From assembly GCA_934771675.1 (NCBI GenBank), contig CAKVMF010000058.1, positions 1-6,214 of the forward strand: DNA of 6,214 bases, written 5' to 3'. Positions 4,807 to 6,214 of the stretch are shown here, piece by piece. The translations under genes were made by a program, and so were the position numbers. A model generated the notes under the pieces. It ran no database searches. It saw nothing but the letters and a program-made list of their open reading frames with translations, and was not told where the DNA came from. Numbering within the stretch: position 1 is the stretch's first letter; the number at the start of each line of letters is the position of its first letter. Source of the DNA: an uncultured Clostridia bacterium. GTDB lineage: Bacteria > Bacillota > Clostridia > Christensenellales > UBA1242.

Positions 4807-6214
4807 CTAAACTTTTGCAAAAACTTCACCATTGATTGATGGATAGTAATAGTTTACCAAAACAACTGTTTGTGTCTCTTCATAGTAATATGCTTGGAAT
4901 TGAATTTGTCCATTTTCAGTTGTGTAAGTGAAAGACAATCTAACACGCCCAGAACTTGCAGTTCCATAAGACAATGTTGCTTGAGCGGTTTCATCGGTTT
5001 TCAAAATTTGGTCTTTTGAGTTGTAATACAAATACATTTCAAAATAAATCAATCCATTGTCAGCATAAATTTTAAGAACATCGGTTTTTGATGAATCCAA
5101 AGCATTTGTTGCGTGATATTCACCAATAAACACAGGAGATGAAAATTTTGTTAAAGCGAATTTATCTATATTATCTTCAGTATTTGTTACAGAAATATCT
5201 GTTTGTGCACCATTGATTTGAATTGAATAAGTTTTTCCATTTGAACTATTTAAAATATATTTGCCATTTACAATTGAAATGTAACCATTTCCAAAAATTG
5301 TTGATTCAACATAAAACCCTAAAAACGACATGTTTGCCAACTTTGTGCAGAAATAGATTATTCCTTGATTTTCAGCAGAACCTTCACTGTTTCCACTTAC
5401 CCAATACAAATCATTTTTAGACTCACCATAAAACCCTTCTGGTGCATCACCAATTGTAAACACCTGTTGATCGCTATTTGATGCAAGATATGTGTCGTTT
5501 CCTTCAAAGTATGCAACAACATAGTAACTACCTTTGTTTTTTGGAGCTCCACCATCGCTTGTTGCCCCAGAGTTGTTATAATTTGTTTTTGTGTTTACAG
5601 ATTCACTTTCATAGCTTGTGTAATAAACATATCTAATTTTGTCTGTAATTTGAACTTGTGAATTGTTAGCGCCAAGCACAGAAGCAAAAGATTCTGGGAC
5701 TTCAACATTTTTGTCATTAAAGATTGCAAAAGCATTATTAACAAAAGTCCTTGAATTTGCTCTTGTGATAATGATTTTTAATTCGCCAGCCTTGTCATTG
5801 TAGTTGCTATTTCCAGCAGCGTAATAATAAACAACTTTTCCATTTTCATCAACGTTTGTCCATGAAACATCTGCTGGATTCAATGAACCAATTGTTTGAT
5901 AATTTTCAGCGGTCAACACCTCATAAGAATAATAAACATCACCTGAAAGATTTGTTTGAACAGTTGAATAATGTGCTCTTCCATCAAACTGACCATTGTA
6001 AACATTTTCAGTTACTGTTTGTTCAGCTTTGTCAATTGTGAAACTCGCAAGTATTTCGCCGTCAGATTCTGTATCTTTCCAAACGCAGTTAATGGTGTCA
6101 GTTAAAGTGAATTTTGCTTTGTAATCACTCCCAGCATCTGTTCCAACATTTGTTCCTTCAGTTAAAACATAAAACATTGAAGTTTCAAAGGGAACAATTT
6201 GAGCTGTTCCATTG
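4807..6214 (-). CDS. Secreted or surface protein with Ig-like (MBG-like) repeats, C-terminal part
   Basis: The frame is open to the right edge, so the N-terminus, including any signal peptide, lies outside; 468 residues are visible, numbered here from the edge. A partial Ig-like unit ends at about 62, with the pattern YKAKFTL...NCVWKD...FTIDKA. A second spans about 63-151 (VYNGQFDGRAHY, then VVYYYAAGNSNY, then IIITRA). A third spans about 152-256, with GSYYVVAYFEGNDTY and VFTIGD. These endings match the GtYtVtatf.gd.nY and ..ftI.ka signature of MBG/YDG-type repeats in Gram-positive surface proteins. Residues 258-468 are beta-rich and unusually rich in Tyr (two YYY runs) and match nothing I recognise. 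The protein ends SINGEVFAKV with no LPxTG motif, hydrophobic tail or positive charge cluster. It is therefore either released, bound non-covalently, or anchored through its missing N-terminus. An adhesin or wall-associated role is inference. The stop is TAG. Confidence 0.7.
   Translation of the reverse strand, partial: NGTAQIVPFETSMFYVLTEGTNVGTDAGSDYKAKFTLTDTINCVWKDTESDGEILASFTIDKAEQTVTENVYNGQFDGRAHYSTVQTNLSGDVYYSYEVLTAENYQTIGSLNPADVSWTNVDENGKVVYYYAAGNSNYNDKAGELKIIITRANSRTFVNNAFAIFNDKNVEVPESFASVLGANNSQVQITDKIRYVYYTSYESESVNTKTNYNNSGATSDGGAPKNKGSYYVVAYFEGNDTYLASNSDQQVFTIGDAPEGFYGESKNDLYWVSGNSEGSAENQGIIYFCTKLANMSFLGFYVESTIFGNGYISIVNGKYILNSSNGKTYSIQINGAQTDISVTNTEDNIDKFALTKFSSPVFIGEYHATNALDSSKTDVLKIYADNGLIYFEMYLYYNSKDQILKTDETAQATLSYGTASSGRVRLSFTYTTENGQIQFQAYYYEETQTVVLVNYYYPSINGEVFAKV

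Noticed and set aside
1..6214. Possible TGA reassignment, since none of six stops is TGA
   Set aside because: The Trp codons I read are TGG, no in-frame TGA is needed by any gene, and six stops in an AT-rich genome is too few to conclude anything.
5444..6214. DNA-level tandem repeats in the surface-protein gene
   Set aside because: The Ig-like units resemble each other only in protein pattern; I see no near-identical nucleotide repeats that would indicate recent duplication.

Overview
The window is low-GC, AT-rich DNA with compact genes, strong Shine-Dalgarno sites (one is AAGGAGG) and rho-independent terminators. The standard genetic code fits: the Trp codons I read are TGG, and all six visible stops are TAA or TAG. 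Together with a bifurcating transhydrogenase and a large Ig-like-repeat surface protein, this suggests an uncultured anaerobic, fermentative Bacillota (Clostridia-like, possibly gut-associated). That placement is inference; there is no rRNA or other marker gene here.

Left part (1-3184, all minus strand): an operon of nfnS (2342-3184) followed by nfnL (907-2340) is the best-supported content. The two proteins form the NADH-dependent ferredoxin:NADP+ oxidoreductase, which links the ferredoxin, NADH and NADPH pools. A terminator lies at about 725-763. Beyond it, apparently transcribed separately, is a six-helix DUF308/HdeD-like membrane protein (98-682). At the left edge, a strong ribosome binding site and an ATG at 3-5 (minus) mark the start of another gene that leaves the window.

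Middle (3185-3415): a 231-bp divergent intergenic region. It carries candidate promoters for both directions that partly overlap, and an inverted repeat next to nfnS.

Right part: coaE (3416-4009, plus; dephospho-CoA kinase, a divergent version) overlaps by 8 bp a short-chain dehydrogenase/reductase (4002-4736, plus) that is either FabG-like or of the YmfI (EF-P 5-aminopentanone reductase) type. A bidirectional terminator separates this pair from a convergent minus-strand gene (4807 to past 6214). That gene encodes the C-terminal part of a secreted or surface protein with Ig-like (MBG-like) repeats and an unrecognised beta-rich C-terminal region.

I see no CRISPR array, transposon, tRNA, rRNA or defence system. 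The window looks like ordinary chromosome; its less ordinary parts are the surface-protein C-terminus, the overlapping divergent promoters and the unusual SDR signature.
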